Assembly (NCBI RefSeq): GCF_014705605.1 | Contig: NZ_JACXIZ010000003.1 | Span: 1 to 64,000 of the forward strand | Direction: 5' to 3' | Source of the DNA: Paenibacillus sabuli | GTDB lineage: Bacteria; Bacillota; Bacilli; Paenibacillales; Paenibacillaceae | Length of the DNA stretch: 64,000 nucleotides | Shown here: positions 7,209 through 17,419 of the stretch, one piece after another | Layout of the letters: each line of letters starts with the position of its first letter | How positions within the stretch are numbered: the stretch's first letter is position 1 | Made by a program: the position numbers and the translations under genes | The notes under the pieces: generated by a model | Told to the model about the DNA's origin: nothing | Databases searched by the model: none | The model's input: the letters and a program-made list of their open reading frames with translations, nothing else

Positions 7209-8609
7209 GTGATTACACATTCTGAGCCGTTACCCGCGGCGCAAGGCCTGTCCAAACCGGAAAAGCGCAAAATTATTGCCCTGCTCTGCACGGTCCTGCT
7301 TTTTTCCGTTATGAACAGCACGATGTTTATGATAGCCGTACCCGAGATTGCCGCTTATTTTGTTCTGACCCCGTCCCAGGTCAGCTGGGTTGTGACGGGG
7401 TATATTATTTTGTACGGCATCGGCGCGCTCATCTACGGCAAGCTGGCCGATCTTTATCCGTTCCGTTCGCTCTTGACGGTCGGACTGCTGTTGTTTGCGG
7501 CCGGTTCGGCGGTCGGATTTTTTGCCGATCATTTCATGATGGTCGTCGCAGCCCGCATGATTCAGGCGACAGGCGCGGCGGCGGTGCCGGCGATGGCCTT
7601 TATCGCGCCTGCGCGTTATTTTCCGGATGAAAAAGGCAAGGTGCTCGGCATCGCCTCCTCGACCATGGCCTTTGCCTCGGGCGTCGGCCCGGTCATCGGC
7701 GGCTTTGTCTCGGGGGCGTATGGCTGGCCGTACCTGTTTTTGATCTCCTCGCTTGTCGTATTTACGATTCCGTTCTTCCGAATGTGGTTGCCGCGCGAAG
7801 CGCCCAAGCCGGGGCGGGTCGATTTTTTCGGTGCGCTGCTGCTGGCCGTGTCGATCGGCGCTTTTATTCTCATGATCACAACCTTTCTGTGGTGGTTGCT
7901 TCCGGTCAGCCTTGTATTTGCCTGGCTATTCTACCTTCGCACGCGTAGGGCAGCGCATCCGTTCGTCAGCCTGGATCTGTTTCGCAACGCCAGCTTTCGC
8001 AGCGCGATTCTGACCGGATTTTTAGGCATGCTGACACTGTTCAGCATCATGTTCGTCATGCCGCTCTATTTGGCCGAATTCAAGTCGCTCAGCACGACGA
8101 TGGTCGGCCTGGTCATGTTCCCCGGCGCGATGAGCTCGGCGCTGATCGGGCGCTCCGCGGGCGCGATGACCGATCGCAGAGGCAGTCTGCCGGTCGTCTA
8201 TATTGCCTTCGGACTGATGTGCGCAGGCTTTCTGCTGACCTCTACGTTTATCGGGGCGCACGTAGCGGCCATCAGCGCCGTGTTGATCCTGTGCATGGTT
8301 TCGTTCCCGTTCTTTCAGGCCTCGACGGCGAGTCTGGTCTCGACGACGCTGCCGGCCGACCAGATCGGCGTCGGCATGGGCATTTATAATTTGTGCAATT
8401 TTATGGCAGGGGCGTTTGGCGGGGCGATTATCGGACGAATTCTCGACTTTGGCTTGCGCGGCGCGCCGTTCAATCCGTTCAGCTTTGCCGAGGGCGGCGA
8501 GTCGGTGTACAGCAATCTGTTCCTCGGCATCACGGCGCTGACGGTGCTTAATGCAATTATTTTCTATTTCAGGTTCGGCCGCGACCGCGCGTCATCGCCC
8601 GGAGGTTAG
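7209..8609 (+). CDS. MFS drug-efflux-type transporter (DHA2/TetA(L)-like)
   Basis: A 466-residue major facilitator with about 14 hydrophobic segments, the length and pattern of the DHA2 proton antiporters. The loop 2-3 motif A is present as GKLADLYPFRSL, and segment 5 carries the antiporter motif C-like GVGPVIGGFVSG. Such proteins export toxic cations, antibiotics or peptides. The start is GTG 7209 with TAGGAG eight bases upstream, and an extended -10 (TGCTAGAAT, 7169-7177) lies before it. It is monocistronic by spacing. Substrate cannot be told from sequence. Confidence 0.85.
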   Translation: MITHSEPLPAAQGLSKPEKRKIIALLCTVLLFSVMNSTMFMIAVPEIAAYFVLTPSQVSWVVTGYIILYGIGALIYGKLADLYPFRSLLTVGLLLFAAGSAVGFFADHFMMVVAARMIQATGAAAVPAMAFIAPARYFPDEKGKVLGIASSTMAFASGVGPVIGGFVSGAYGWPYLFLISSLVVFTIPFFRMWLPREAPKPGRVDFFGALLLAVSIGAFILMITTFLWWLLPVSLVFAWLFYLRTRRAAHPFVSLDLFRNASFRSAILTGFLGMLTLFSIMFVMPLYLAEFKSLSTTMVGLVMFPGAMSSALIGRSAGAMTDRRGSLPVVYIAFGLMCAGFLLTSTFIGAHVAAISAVLILCMVSFPFFQASTASLVSTTLPADQIGVGMGIYNLCNFMAGAFGGAIIGRILDFGLRGAPFNPFSFAEGGESVYSNLFLGITALTVLNAIIFYFRFGRDRASSPGG

Positions 8610-8670
8610 GATTTTAGACAATTTTTCGGCCAAGAAGTCACGAATTTGATCACGCTTCATCTCGCGCTCC

Positions 8671-8679
8671 TGCTACAAT
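8671..8679 (+). promoter_or_regulatory. Extended -10 promoter element before the GH4 gene
   Basis: TGCTACAAT fits an extended -10 box (TGnTATAAT, one mismatch), about 48 bp before the translation start. No convincing -35 is seen. Confidence 0.4.
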
Positions 8680-8726
8680 GTGGGCATACAGGCAGCGGAC
8701 GCTGACCGATAAGGGAGATGAGGAAA

Positions 8727-10229
8727 TTGTCATTTAGAGTAGCTTTTATCGGTGCGGGAAGCATCGGCTTTACGCGTGGCATTATGCGCGATTTGCTGGC
8801 GGTGCCGGAGTTCGCCGGCATCGAGGTCGCGTTCACCGATATCAACGCGCATAATCTCGAGATGGTCACGCAGTTGTGCCAACGCGACATTGATGCGAAC
8901 GGGCTGGATATCCGCATTCAGGCGACCACCGACCGGCGCGAAGCGCTGAAGGGCGCGAAGTATGTGCTATGTACGATTCGTGTCGGCGGACTGGACGCCT
9001 TTGCGACGGATATCGATATCCCGCTCAAGTACGGCGTCGACCAGTGCGTCGGCGACACGCTGAGCGCCGGCGGGATCATGTACGGCCAGCGCGGAATCGC
9101 CGCGATGCTGGACATCTGCAAGGATATTCGCGAGGTAGCGGCACAGGATGTGCTGCTCCTGAATTATGCCAATCCGATGGCGATGATGACCTGGGCCTGC
9201 AATCGCTACGGCGGAGTGCGCACGGTCGGGCTCTGTCACGGCGTCCAGCACGGGCATCGTCAGATTGCGGAGGTACTCGGACTGGAGCAGCGTGAGGTGG
9301 ACATCGTCTGCGCGGGCATCAACCACCAGACCTGGTACGTGCAGATCCGCCACGAGGGCGAGGATCTGACCGGCCGGTTGCTGGAGGCATTCGAGCGCCA
9401 CCCGGACTTTAGCCGGACCGAGAAGGTGCGGATCGACATGCTGCGCCGCTTCGGCTATTACAGCACCGAGTCCAACGGCCATCTGAGCGAATACGTGCCC
9501 TGGTACCGCAAGCGTCCCGAGGAGATCGGGGACTGGATCGATATGGGCAGCTGGATCAACGGCGAGACCGGGGGATACCTCCGCGTATGCACGGAGGGGC
9601 GGACCTGGTTCGAGACCGATTTTCCGAATTGGATGAAGGAAGAGCCCAAGCTGTTCCGTGCCGAGGATCGGGGAATCGAGCACGGGTCCTATATTATCGA
9701 GGGTCTGGAGACCGGACGGGTGTATCGCGGTCACTTCAACACGGTCAACAACGGCGTCATCGCCAATCTGCCGGACGACGCGATCATCGAAGCGCCGGGC
9801 TATGTCGACCGCAACGGCATCTCGATGCCGCATGTCGGCGAGCTGCCGCTCGGGCCGGCCGCGGTGTGCAATGTGAGCATCTCCGTGCAGCGGCTCGCGG
9901 TCGAAGCGGCTGTGCGCGGCGACGACCAGTTGCTGCGGCAGGCGTTCATGATGGACCCGCTCGTCGGCGCAGTGTGCAACCCGCGCGAGATCTGGCAGAT
10001 GGTCGACGAGATGCTCGTCGCAGGCGAGCCGTGGCTGCCGCAATACGGCTCCGCGATTGCGGAGGCCACGGCGCGCCTGGCGAGCGGCAATCTGCTGCCG
10101 ACGCGCGACTACGAGGGCGCTGCCCGCAAGCGGATCAAGACGACGGAGGAGATGCGCCTGGACCGGGAGGCGGCCAGCAAGAACGCCGGAGCGTCGGACA
10201 AGGGCGAGGATCGCGCGGTCAAGCGGTAA
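8727..10229 (+). CDS. melA: GH4 family alpha-galactosidase-like glycosidase
   Basis: A 500-residue glycoside hydrolase of family 4, which uses NAD and a divalent metal with a redox-elimination mechanism. The Rossmann motif is FIGAGSIGF at the N-terminus; NYANPMAM, LCHGVQHG and CAGINHQTWY carry the GH4 metal and substrate residues. Cys and His in the CHGVQHG block are the usual metal ligands. These motifs match MelA-type alpha-galactosidases/alpha-glucosidases better than 6-phospho-glycosidases, and no PTS genes are nearby. I favour TTG 8727, nine bases after AAGGGAG; ATG 8718 is in frame but directly abuts that site. The C-terminus has about 25 charged, low-complexity residues. Cytoplasmic. 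Confidence 0.82.
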   Translation: MSFRVAFIGAGSIGFTRGIMRDLLAVPEFAGIEVAFTDINAHNLEMVTQLCQRDIDANGLDIRIQATTDRREALKGAKYVLCTIRVGGLDAFATDIDIPLKYGVDQCVGDTLSAGGIMYGQRGIAAMLDICKDIREVAAQDVLLLNYANPMAMMTWACNRYGGVRTVGLCHGVQHGHRQIAEVLGLEQREVDIVCAGINHQTWYVQIRHEGEDLTGRLLEAFERHPDFSRTEKVRIDMLRRFGYYSTESNGHLSEYVPWYRKRPEEIGDWIDMGSWINGETGGYLRVCTEGRTWFETDFPNWMKEEPKLFRAEDRGIEHGSYIIEGLETGRVYRGHFNTVNNGVIANLPDDAIIEAPGYVDRNGISMPHVGELPLGPAAVCNVSISVQRLAVEAAVRGDDQLLRQAFMMDPLVGAVCNPREIWQMVDEMLVAGEPWLPQYGSAIAEATARLASGNLLPTRDYEGAARKRIKTTEEMRLDREAASKNAGASDKGEDRAVKR

Positions 10230-10297
10230 CGAGCTTCGCCATCGACCGAGCGGGAGTGGGTAAGACACGCGATCAAGCTAGCTGTCAGAGCAACACA

Positions 10298-10337
10298 AAG
10301 GGGCCTCCCGGGCATTGACGCGCCGGAGAGGCCTTTT
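10298..10337 (+). terminator. Terminator after the GH4 gene
   Basis: GGCCTC pairs with GAGGCC, extended by an imperfect CCGG/CCGG lower part, followed by TTTT. It lies between two converging genes and may serve both strands. Confidence 0.6.
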
Positions 10338-10425
10338 GGGCTGTCGTATGCTCGCCTGTCGCAGGTCTGCAAGCGCTCGTCTGTCATCGCGTCGCTCGTT
10401 CGGCGAACAGGCGGAAGCCAGGGGC

Positions 10426-11307
10426 TTATTTGTAACGCTTGATGAATTCGACCGCTCTGCGGATGTCGATCTCGGGCTGCGTGCCGACCTCGCGCTCAAT
10501 CGTCAGATAGCCGGTATACCCGATCTGCTGCACGGCTGCGAAGTATGCGTCAAAATCGACGCCGCCTTCGCCGAGGGGCACCTCCTGGAAGGCCGCGCCG
10601 GACGTCGCCATTTCGGCAATTTCGGCATGATCGAGCCCCTTGCCGCCGTAGCCGAGGAAGCCGTATACGTCGCGCGGGTCGATCGGGCGGAGCTGCTTGC
10701 CGTCCTTGACATGCGTGTGCACAATATAGTCCTTGAGCGTGATGAGGCCTTGCACCGGATCGTCGCCGGTGACCATGACCATATTGGCCGGGTCGAAGTT
10801 GACCGATACGCCGTTGGTGCTCAGCGTATCGAGGAATGCCTTGAGATGCGAGGCGCGCTCCGGGCCGGTCTCGATGGCGAAGTAGGCGTTCATGCTCTTG
10901 GCATAGCGTCCGAGCTCGTCGCACGCTTTTTGCATGGCGTCGTAGATCGGTCCGTTCTTGTCGTCCGGCACGATGCCGATATGGGTGGTGACGATGCTCG
11001 TGCCGAGCTCGACGGCCAGGTCGAGGATGCGCTTGGACTTCTCGACCTTGGCGGCGTTGGCGGCGCCGTCCTGGAAGCCGTGACCGCCCAGATCGCCGCA
11101 CAGCGCGGCGATGTCGAGGCCGAGGTCGTCGATATACGCCCGCAGCTCGAGGCGTTTGTCCGGCGTCAGCGCCGCCGGATCCATCTCGCCGTCGACGGCA
11201 TAGATTTGCACCCCGTCCGCGCCGACCTCCTGAGCCTTTTTCAACCCTTCCTTGACGCCGACGCCAAAGCTGTCGACGATGACACCGATTTTATTGGTGA
11301 GCTTCAT
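10426..11307 (-). CDS. Sugar phosphate isomerase/epimerase family protein (AP-endonuclease-2 TIM barrel)
   Basis: A 293-residue xylose-isomerase-like TIM barrel. Metal ligands typical of the family appear: the glutamate in FAIETGPE, the aspartate in VNFDPANM, the histidines of HTHVKDG and the C-terminal glutamate in TIEREVG. Members isomerise or epimerise sugars, inositols and keto-sugars, or dehydrate inosose. It is the second gene of a leftward operon, 39 bp after a Gfo/Idh/MocA oxidoreductase, the classic pairing for inositol or sugar epimerisation via a keto intermediate. AAGGAGG precedes ATG 11307. Substrate unknown. Confidence 0.83.
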   Translation of the reverse strand: MKLTNKIGVIVDSFGVGVKEGLKKAQEVGADGVQIYAVDGEMDPAALTPDKRLELRAYIDDLGLDIAALCGDLGGHGFQDGAANAAKVEKSKRILDLAVELGTSIVTTHIGIVPDDKNGPIYDAMQKACDELGRYAKSMNAYFAIETGPERASHLKAFLDTLSTNGVSVNFDPANMVMVTGDDPVQGLITLKDYIVHTHVKDGKQLRPIDPRDVYGFLGYGGKGLDHAEIAEMATSGAAFQEVPLGEGGVDFDAYFAAVQQIGYTGYLTIEREVGTQPEIDIRRAVEFIKRYK

Positions 11308-11346
11308 GCTTGTCGTCCTCCTTCGTTTGAATGTTGCAGTGTATCG

Positions 11347-12408
11347 TTAGTCCAGCCGGATTTCTTTGCCGGAGGCGGCCGACTCATAGATAGCGGCGAG
11401 CATTTTGGTCACTTCGACGCCGTCCTGAACCGGGCTGCGCGTCTCGTGCAATCCCTGGCAGCATTCGGCGAAATGCGCGGTCTCGGCGTAGAAGGCCTGC
11501 TCGAAGTTGAAGGTCAGGTCGTCGATCTGCGGCGTCAGGTTGAGCATCGTATTGTGCCGCTCGCCGACAATGGCGAGCTCGGGCTCGACCTCGGCGCCGC
11601 CCTTGTCGCCGTAGAGCTTGATCGCCATTTCGTCCTGCTTGGCATGCAGCGTGAAGCTGACGTCCAGCATGAGCGAGGCGCCGTTCTCGAAGCGAATCAG
11701 CGCGTTGGCCAGATCCTCGACGTCGTTTTTGGCGGCGTCGTAATCGGCGGCTTTGTAGAAGGTCTTGTTCTGAATATGGCTGCGGTTGCCCAGCTTGCGG
11801 TACGTATTGCCGCTGACGGATACCGCCTTCGGGCGGCCCATCAGGTACCAGAGCAGATCGATCACATGCACGCCCAGATCGATCAGCGGCCCGCCGCCCG
11901 AGCGCGACAGGTCGGAGAACCAGCCGCCCGGATTGCCAAGCCGGCGCAGGCAGGAGGCTTTGGCATAGTAGATATCGCCGAGCTCGCCGGCGGCGATGAA
12001 GCGGTGCAGCACCTCCGTATTGGTGGCGAAGCGGCGTACGAAGCCGACCTGCAGCAGCTTGCCGGTGCGCTTGACCGCTTCCTCGACCTTCAGCGCGTCT
12101 TCTACGGTCCTGCACAGCGGCTTTTCGCAGAGTACGTTTTTGCCGGCCTCGAGCGCGGCGATGCTGATCTCGGCATGCGAGTCGTTCCAGGTGCAGACAC
12201 TGACCGCCTCGATATCGGCGTTGGCGAGCAGGCTCTGGTGATCCGTGTAGACGCTCGGGATGCCGTACTGCTCGGCGGCTTGCCGCGCGCGCGCTTCGTT
12301 GCGGTCGCAGACGGCGACCAGCTCGACGTTCGGGTTTTTGGCATATGCGCTCAGATGGGCGCCGGAGATCGAGCCGGCTCCGATGACGCCGATTTTGACT
12401 TTGCTCAT
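11347..12408 (-). CDS. Gfo/Idh/MocA family NAD(P)-dependent oxidoreductase
   Basis: A 353-residue dehydrogenase with the N-terminal Rossmann motif IGVIGAGSISGAH, the CEKPLC segment carrying the conserved lysine that contacts the nicotinamide, and the family's C-terminal alpha/beta domain including DLGVHVIDLLWYLMG. These enzymes oxidise sugars or inositols at a ring or chain hydroxyl. It is the first gene of the two-gene leftward operon; AAAGGAG precedes ATG 12408. An extended -10 (TGCTATAGT read leftward, near 12448) lies in the region shared with the divergent AraC gene, which probably regulates it. Confidence 0.87.
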   Translation of the reverse strand: MSKVKIGVIGAGSISGAHLSAYAKNPNVELVAVCDRNEARARQAAEQYGIPSVYTDHQSLLANADIEAVSVCTWNDSHAEISIAALEAGKNVLCEKPLCRTVEDALKVEEAVKRTGKLLQVGFVRRFATNTEVLHRFIAAGELGDIYYAKASCLRRLGNPGGWFSDLSRSGGGPLIDLGVHVIDLLWYLMGRPKAVSVSGNTYRKLGNRSHIQNKTFYKAADYDAAKNDVEDLANALIRFENGASLMLDVSFTLHAKQDEMAIKLYGDKGGAEVEPELAIVGERHNTMLNLTPQIDDLTFNFEQAFYAETAHFAECCQGLHETRSPVQDGVEVTKMLAAIYESAASGKEIRLD

Positions 12409-12527
12409 GTAGGGATTCTCCTTTTGGGAAGGTGTGTTTTCCTTACACTATAGCACCTGGGGCGTGCCGGATGAATGCTCGGCATGTCTAATTTCATGGA
12501 TTATATGCTCATTCGCCCGCAATGCGG

Positions 12528-12533
12528 TATAAT
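12528..12533 (+). promoter_or_regulatory. -10 element of the AraC regulator promoter
   Basis: A perfect TATAAT lies 64 bp before the AraC start in the divergent intergenic region. The -35 is not consensus, as would suit an activated promoter. Confidence 0.4.
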
Positions 12534-12596
12534 GAACATGACATCGATTAGGCACGTGCCGACATCCGCATGACCTACAGTACGGGAGTGAGCAGC

Positions 12597-13460
12597 ATGG
12601 CGATTTTGAGCGATCCGAGCATTAGCGCGTATCCGATCCGACTATACAATCAGCCGGGCAGCGACGCCCCCGTCAGCGCCCGGCTGCCGAGCCTGCAGTT
12701 GGTCAACGCCGGGCATCTGCCCGGCCGCACCCTGCAGCGCAGGGCGGCGCGCTTTTCCCGCTGGGCTTGCGTCTATATTACCGGCGGCAGCGGCTACTAT
12801 CAAGTCGACGACGGACCGCTGCAGCCGGTCGAGGCCGGATCGCTGTTCTGGCTCCATCCGGAGGCGGTCTTTCATTACGGCCCCTGGGAGGGCGCCTATT
12901 GGGACGAGTATTATTTTACGTTCGAGGGGACGCGCATTCACGAATGGCTGGCCAACTGGGCGCTGCAGCCGCTCGCGGTCACGGCCGTCGGCCTCGACGA
13001 GGCGCGGTTCGGACGGATGGAGCTGATGTTCCGGCTGATCGACAGCGGCATGCGCTACAATCTGGACCGGGCCGCGCTGCTGCTGGAGCAGTTCGTCTAC
13101 GAACTGGTGCATCAGGTGACGGACGAGGGCGTGCGAGGGCAGGGCGAGCGCGCGCACCAGATCGTCGAGGATCTGAATTATTGCATCTACGAGGCGATCG
13201 ACGCCCGGGGGTTCGCCGCCCGCCATCATATCTCGGTGTCGACGCTGCGGCGCATTGTGCACGCGCACACGGGCTATCCGTTCAACGAATACCTGCACCG
13301 GCTCAAGACTGCCGAGGCCAAGTCGCTGCTGCGCGGCACGAGCGACAGCGTCAAGACGATCAGCGGCAGGCTGGGCTACAAGGACGTGTATTATTTTTCC
13401 CGGCTGTTCAAAAAGTACACCGGCGTCTCCCCGAAGTTTTTTCGTCAGTTCGATTATTAA
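12597..13460 (+). CDS. AraC family transcriptional regulator with cupin sensor
   Basis: A 287-residue AraC/XylS activator. Residues about 30-120 form a cupin-like sugar-binding domain (YITGGSGYYQVDD, GSLFWLHPEAVFHYGPW). The last 100 residues hold two helix-turn-helix units, with DSVKTISGRLGYKDVYYFSRLFKKYTGVSPKFFR as the second, which I quote only as the region around residues 245-280. ATG 12597 follows GGGAGTG; an earlier in-frame ATG at 12570 lacks a ribosome site. It is divergent from the Gfo/Idh-isomerase operon and likely activates it in response to a sugar. It ends about 60 bp before the groESL promoter. Confidence 0.85.
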   Translation: MAILSDPSISAYPIRLYNQPGSDAPVSARLPSLQLVNAGHLPGRTLQRRAARFSRWACVYITGGSGYYQVDDGPLQPVEAGSLFWLHPEAVFHYGPWEGAYWDEYYFTFEGTRIHEWLANWALQPLAVTAVGLDEARFGRMELMFRLIDSGMRYNLDRAALLLEQFVYELVHQVTDEGVRGQGERAHQIVEDLNYCIYEAIDARGFAARHHISVSTLRRIVHAHTGYPFNEYLHRLKTAEAKSLLRGTSDSVKTISGRLGYKDVYYFSRLFKKYTGVSPKFFRQFDY

Positions 13461-13524
13461 GGAAGCGACGAAGCTTTCATAAGGGTCGACTTATAAAAAA
13501 ATCGTAAAATCCCGGGCAAAGCAC

Positions 13525-13553
13525 TTGAAATGTCTCGGCAAAATGAGTATTAT
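13525..13553 (+). promoter_or_regulatory. Sigma-A promoter of groESL
   Basis: TTGAAA (13525-13530) and TATTAT (13548-13553) are separated by exactly 17 bp. The predicted start near 13560 lies just before the CIRCE operator. Confidence 0.8.
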
Positions 13554-13564
13554 AAAAATGGTTA

Positions 13565-13591
13565 TTAGCACTAAACGCCAACGAGTGCTAA
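13565..13591 (+). promoter_or_regulatory. CIRCE operator (HrcA binding site)
   Basis: TTAGCACTA, nine bases, then GAGTGCTAA. This matches the CIRCE consensus TTAGCACTC-N9-GAGTGCTAA except for one base in the left arm (A for C at 13573). HrcA bound here represses groESL until heat shock. It sits at the start of the transcript, as usual. Confidence 0.93.
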
Positions 13592-13630
13592 TAAAACGAA
13601 GGAACCCATTTCAAAAGGAGGCTATTTTTC

Positions 13631-13912
13631 ATGATCAGACCTTTAGGTGAACGCGTATTGATCGAACCGATCGCGAAGGAGGAGACGACGGCGAGCGGCA
13701 TCGTGCTGCCTGACACCGCCAAGGAAAAGCCGCAAGAAGGCAAGGTTGTGGCTGTCGGTAAAGGTACGCAGAAGGACGGTGTCTTCACGGCGCTGGAAGT
13801 CAAAGAAGGCGATCGTGTCATTTTCTCCAAATACGCAGGCACGGAAATCAAGTACGAAGGCGTAGAGTATTTGATTATGAAAGAAAGCGACATTCACGCG
13901 ATCTTGGACTAG
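13631..13912 (+). CDS. groES: Co-chaperonin GroES
   Basis: A 93-residue 10-kDa chaperonin, full length. It begins [14 protein letters not shown], carries the mobile-loop region around [19 protein letters not shown] that docks on GroEL, and ends SDIHAILD. It caps the GroEL ring during ATP-driven folding in the cytoplasm. AAAGGAGG precedes ATG 13631. First gene of the CIRCE-controlled groES-groEL operon. Confidence 0.98.
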   Translation: MIRPLGERVLIEPIAKEETTASGIVLPDTAKEKPQEGKVVAVGKGTQKDGVFTALEVKEGDRVIFSKYAGTEIKYEGVEYLIMKESDIHAILD

Positions 13913-13991
13913 GCTCGCGTAGAACCAACATAGATGAAGCCAGGCTAGCGGTACATGTGCAGGACGATTCATATTATGAGGAGGTCATTAA

Positions 13992-15623
<1,632 letters not shown>

Positions 15624-15656
15624 GTCGCTCCCCACAGACCCTTATATACCAAGGAA

Positions 15657-15684
15657 AACGGGACCTTTCGGGGTCCCGTTTCTT
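15657..15684 (+). terminator. groESL rho-independent terminator
   Basis: AACGGGACC pairs with GGTCCCGTT around a short loop, followed by TTCTTGT. It lies 34 bp after the groEL stop. Confidence 0.85.
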
Positions 15685-15959
15685 GTGAAAAGTCACTTAA
15701 AAGTCACATTCTCTACGGTAGGGCTAAAGAGTGTCACCCCAGATCTCTATATATCAGACACACTTTCCTTAGAGATGACTGAGGTCAAATCTAATTCTGC
15801 TTCATATGAATACATCCTTCGCTGTGTATTTGATTCGTTTTGGGAAACCAATCAAATCACATATCGAAGGATTTTTCAACTTCTTTGATTCTCTGCCGTT
15901 CCCTGCTATCATTCTCCTATGTTTTCGCCACTTTGCTCTGTTATATTGGCAGCCGAACA

Positions 15960-16500
15960 AACTGCAAGATGCGATGAATCCGCGCAACGGATTCGAAGTG
16001 GCGGACCTGATCGCACGGGGAATCGACGAATCGGACGGTGAATTCCATTACGCGTATATCTCCGGGGATTTGACGAAGGGCTACCGGCATACCTTCGATG
16101 CCGACAATCCCGATCGGGCGGAGAAGGTCACACGCTCGATGGTGACGATGCCGACTGATCGGACTGACCATCCCATGGCATTTTTTTGTATTCGACCGGA
16201 TTCGAGCGACGGATGACTAGCAAGAAGAATGGGCTTCGCAACATCGTGGCGGCATTCGACTATGAAGACGCGAGTAATTATGCTTATGTTCTGCTGAGCG
16301 AAGATGCGGCCGAGAGCGGCGTCTACAAGCTTGAGAACGGCGTCGCGTTGACGAAGCGCGGGCCCGGACGAGCGCGAGGTGCGCGAGGCATTCGTAAGTG
16401 CGATTGTGACAGGGTAGCTTGCTTGGCCGCATGGACACACGGCCGTTCTCGTCTTGTTCGACGACGGGAACGGCTATTTTTATAACATCCCGCGCCGAAC
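15960..16500 (+). pseudogene. Decayed gene of unknown family (at least two frame changes and one stop)
   Basis: Protein-like sequence continues across three pieces in two frames. Piece one (about 15960-16216) includes NGFEVADLIARGIDESDGEF and TMPTDRTDHPMAFF. Piece two, shifted (about 16213-16360), includes NIVAAFDYEDASNYAYVLL and GVYKLENGVALTKRG. Piece three, back in the first frame (about 16365-16495), includes PDEREVREAFVSAIVTG, then an in-frame TAG, then HTAVLVLFDDGNGYFYNIP. Each piece has normal soluble-protein composition, unlike shadow frames in this genome. A good terminator follows at 16517. I do not recognise the family. It fits a recently inactivated gene, or sequencing errors in an intact one. 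Confidence 0.6.
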
Positions 16501-16516
16501 TGCAAGCAAGTGCGAC

Positions 16517-16551
16517 AAAGCGGCTCTCCCGAATCGGGGGAGCCGCTTTTG
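16517..16551 (+). terminator. Terminator after the decayed gene
   Basis: AAAGCGGCTC and GAGCCGCTTT flank CCC/GGG pairs and a GAAT loop, followed by T residues. A strong stem behind a broken gene implies that it was once a transcription unit. Confidence 0.75.
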
Positions 16552-16731
16552 TGCATCGTAATTGTCTAAAACGATCCTCCTCGCGCCGTCGCATGCTGCT
16601 TTCGGTGTTGTAGAGGTTCTGTATAGGTGGTTGATTTACGATGTGGAATGGCCTAAGCCTGACGTTGCAGCGAGGAAGGGAGGAACTCGAGAATTCACCA
16701 TTTTTATAGCAAAAGACGATGGCTGGCCGGT

Positions 16732-17397
16732 ATGTCCTCCAGAAGGGCCGTGGCCGTTCTGCTCGCGATTGGTGCGATTGTGCTGATTGCATATCCCTGG
16801 ATCGAACGCGAGCAGCAGCGGCGGCAGCAAGCGCAGATTCTGGGAGCATGGGAGCAGGCGCAAGCGGAGCTGCAGGCGACCCAAGCTGCCGCAGTGCGCA
16901 CGGGCCTCGACCGCACACGGCCCGCGCCGGAGCCTGCTGACTCGACGATCGTTGCCGAACCAGGCGACCGGTTCGAGCTGCCCTCGCATGTGAAGGGCAT
17001 CGAGGTGAAGGGCGTGCTGCGGATCGACAAGATCGATCTGAAGGAGCCGCTGCTTGAGGGCACCTCCAAAATGGCATTAAAGCTCGGAATCGGCACGGTC
17101 GTCAGCGGCCGGAAGCCGGGCGAAATCGGCAATTACGCGCTGGCCGGACACCGCAGCTGGACGTACGATCATCAATTCAATCGCCTGGATGAACTGGACA
17201 TCGGCGATGAGATTGTGGTGCAGACCGCCGCCGACACCTTTACGTACGCGATTCACGCCATATCCATTGTGACGCCAGACGAGGTGTCTGTCCTGGACGA
17301 ACAGAACGGGAAGGCGGAAATCACGCTCATCACGTGCGAGCCCTTGTACAAGGCCACTCATCGCCTGATTGTAAAAGGCGAATTAAAAAGCACTTGA
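16732..17397 (+). CDS. Class D-like sortase
   Basis: A membrane transpeptidase of 221 residues from ATG 16732. Residues 5-22 are a membrane anchor (VAVLLAIGAIVLIAYPW), then a charged linker, then the sortase barrel. Catalytic residues are His140 (ALAGHRSW), Cys202 (TLITCEP) and Arg211 (HRLIVKG). It should cleave LPxTG proteins at Thr-Gly and attach them to the wall. ATG 16732 has no ribosome site. A good one (GGGAGGAA, about 16678-16686) lies seven bases before an in-frame ATT at 16693, which would add 13 residues ending KRRWLAG, a typical positive anchor flank. The next gene, 22 bp on, encodes an LPKTG protein and is the obvious substrate. Confidence 0.88.
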   Translation: MSSRRAVAVLLAIGAIVLIAYPWIEREQQRRQQAQILGAWEQAQAELQATQAAAVRTGLDRTRPAPEPADSTIVAEPGDRFELPSHVKGIEVKGVLRIDKIDLKEPLLEGTSKMALKLGIGTVVSGRKPGEIGNYALAGHRSWTYDHQFNRLDELDIGDEIVVQTAADTFTYAIHAISIVTPDEVSVLDEQNGKAEITLITCEPLYKATHRLIVKGELKST

Positions 17398-17419
17398 TTC
17401 TAGTTAAGAGGGAGATTGT

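Noticed and set aside
10315-12453. 712-codon rightward frame over the isomerase and Gfo/Idh genes
   Set aside because: It spans two clear leftward genes and their 39-bp gap without any family features.
15685-15888. 67-codon frame after the groEL terminator
   Set aside because: No ribosome site, no conserved-looking sequence, and it overlaps the leader of the decayed gene.
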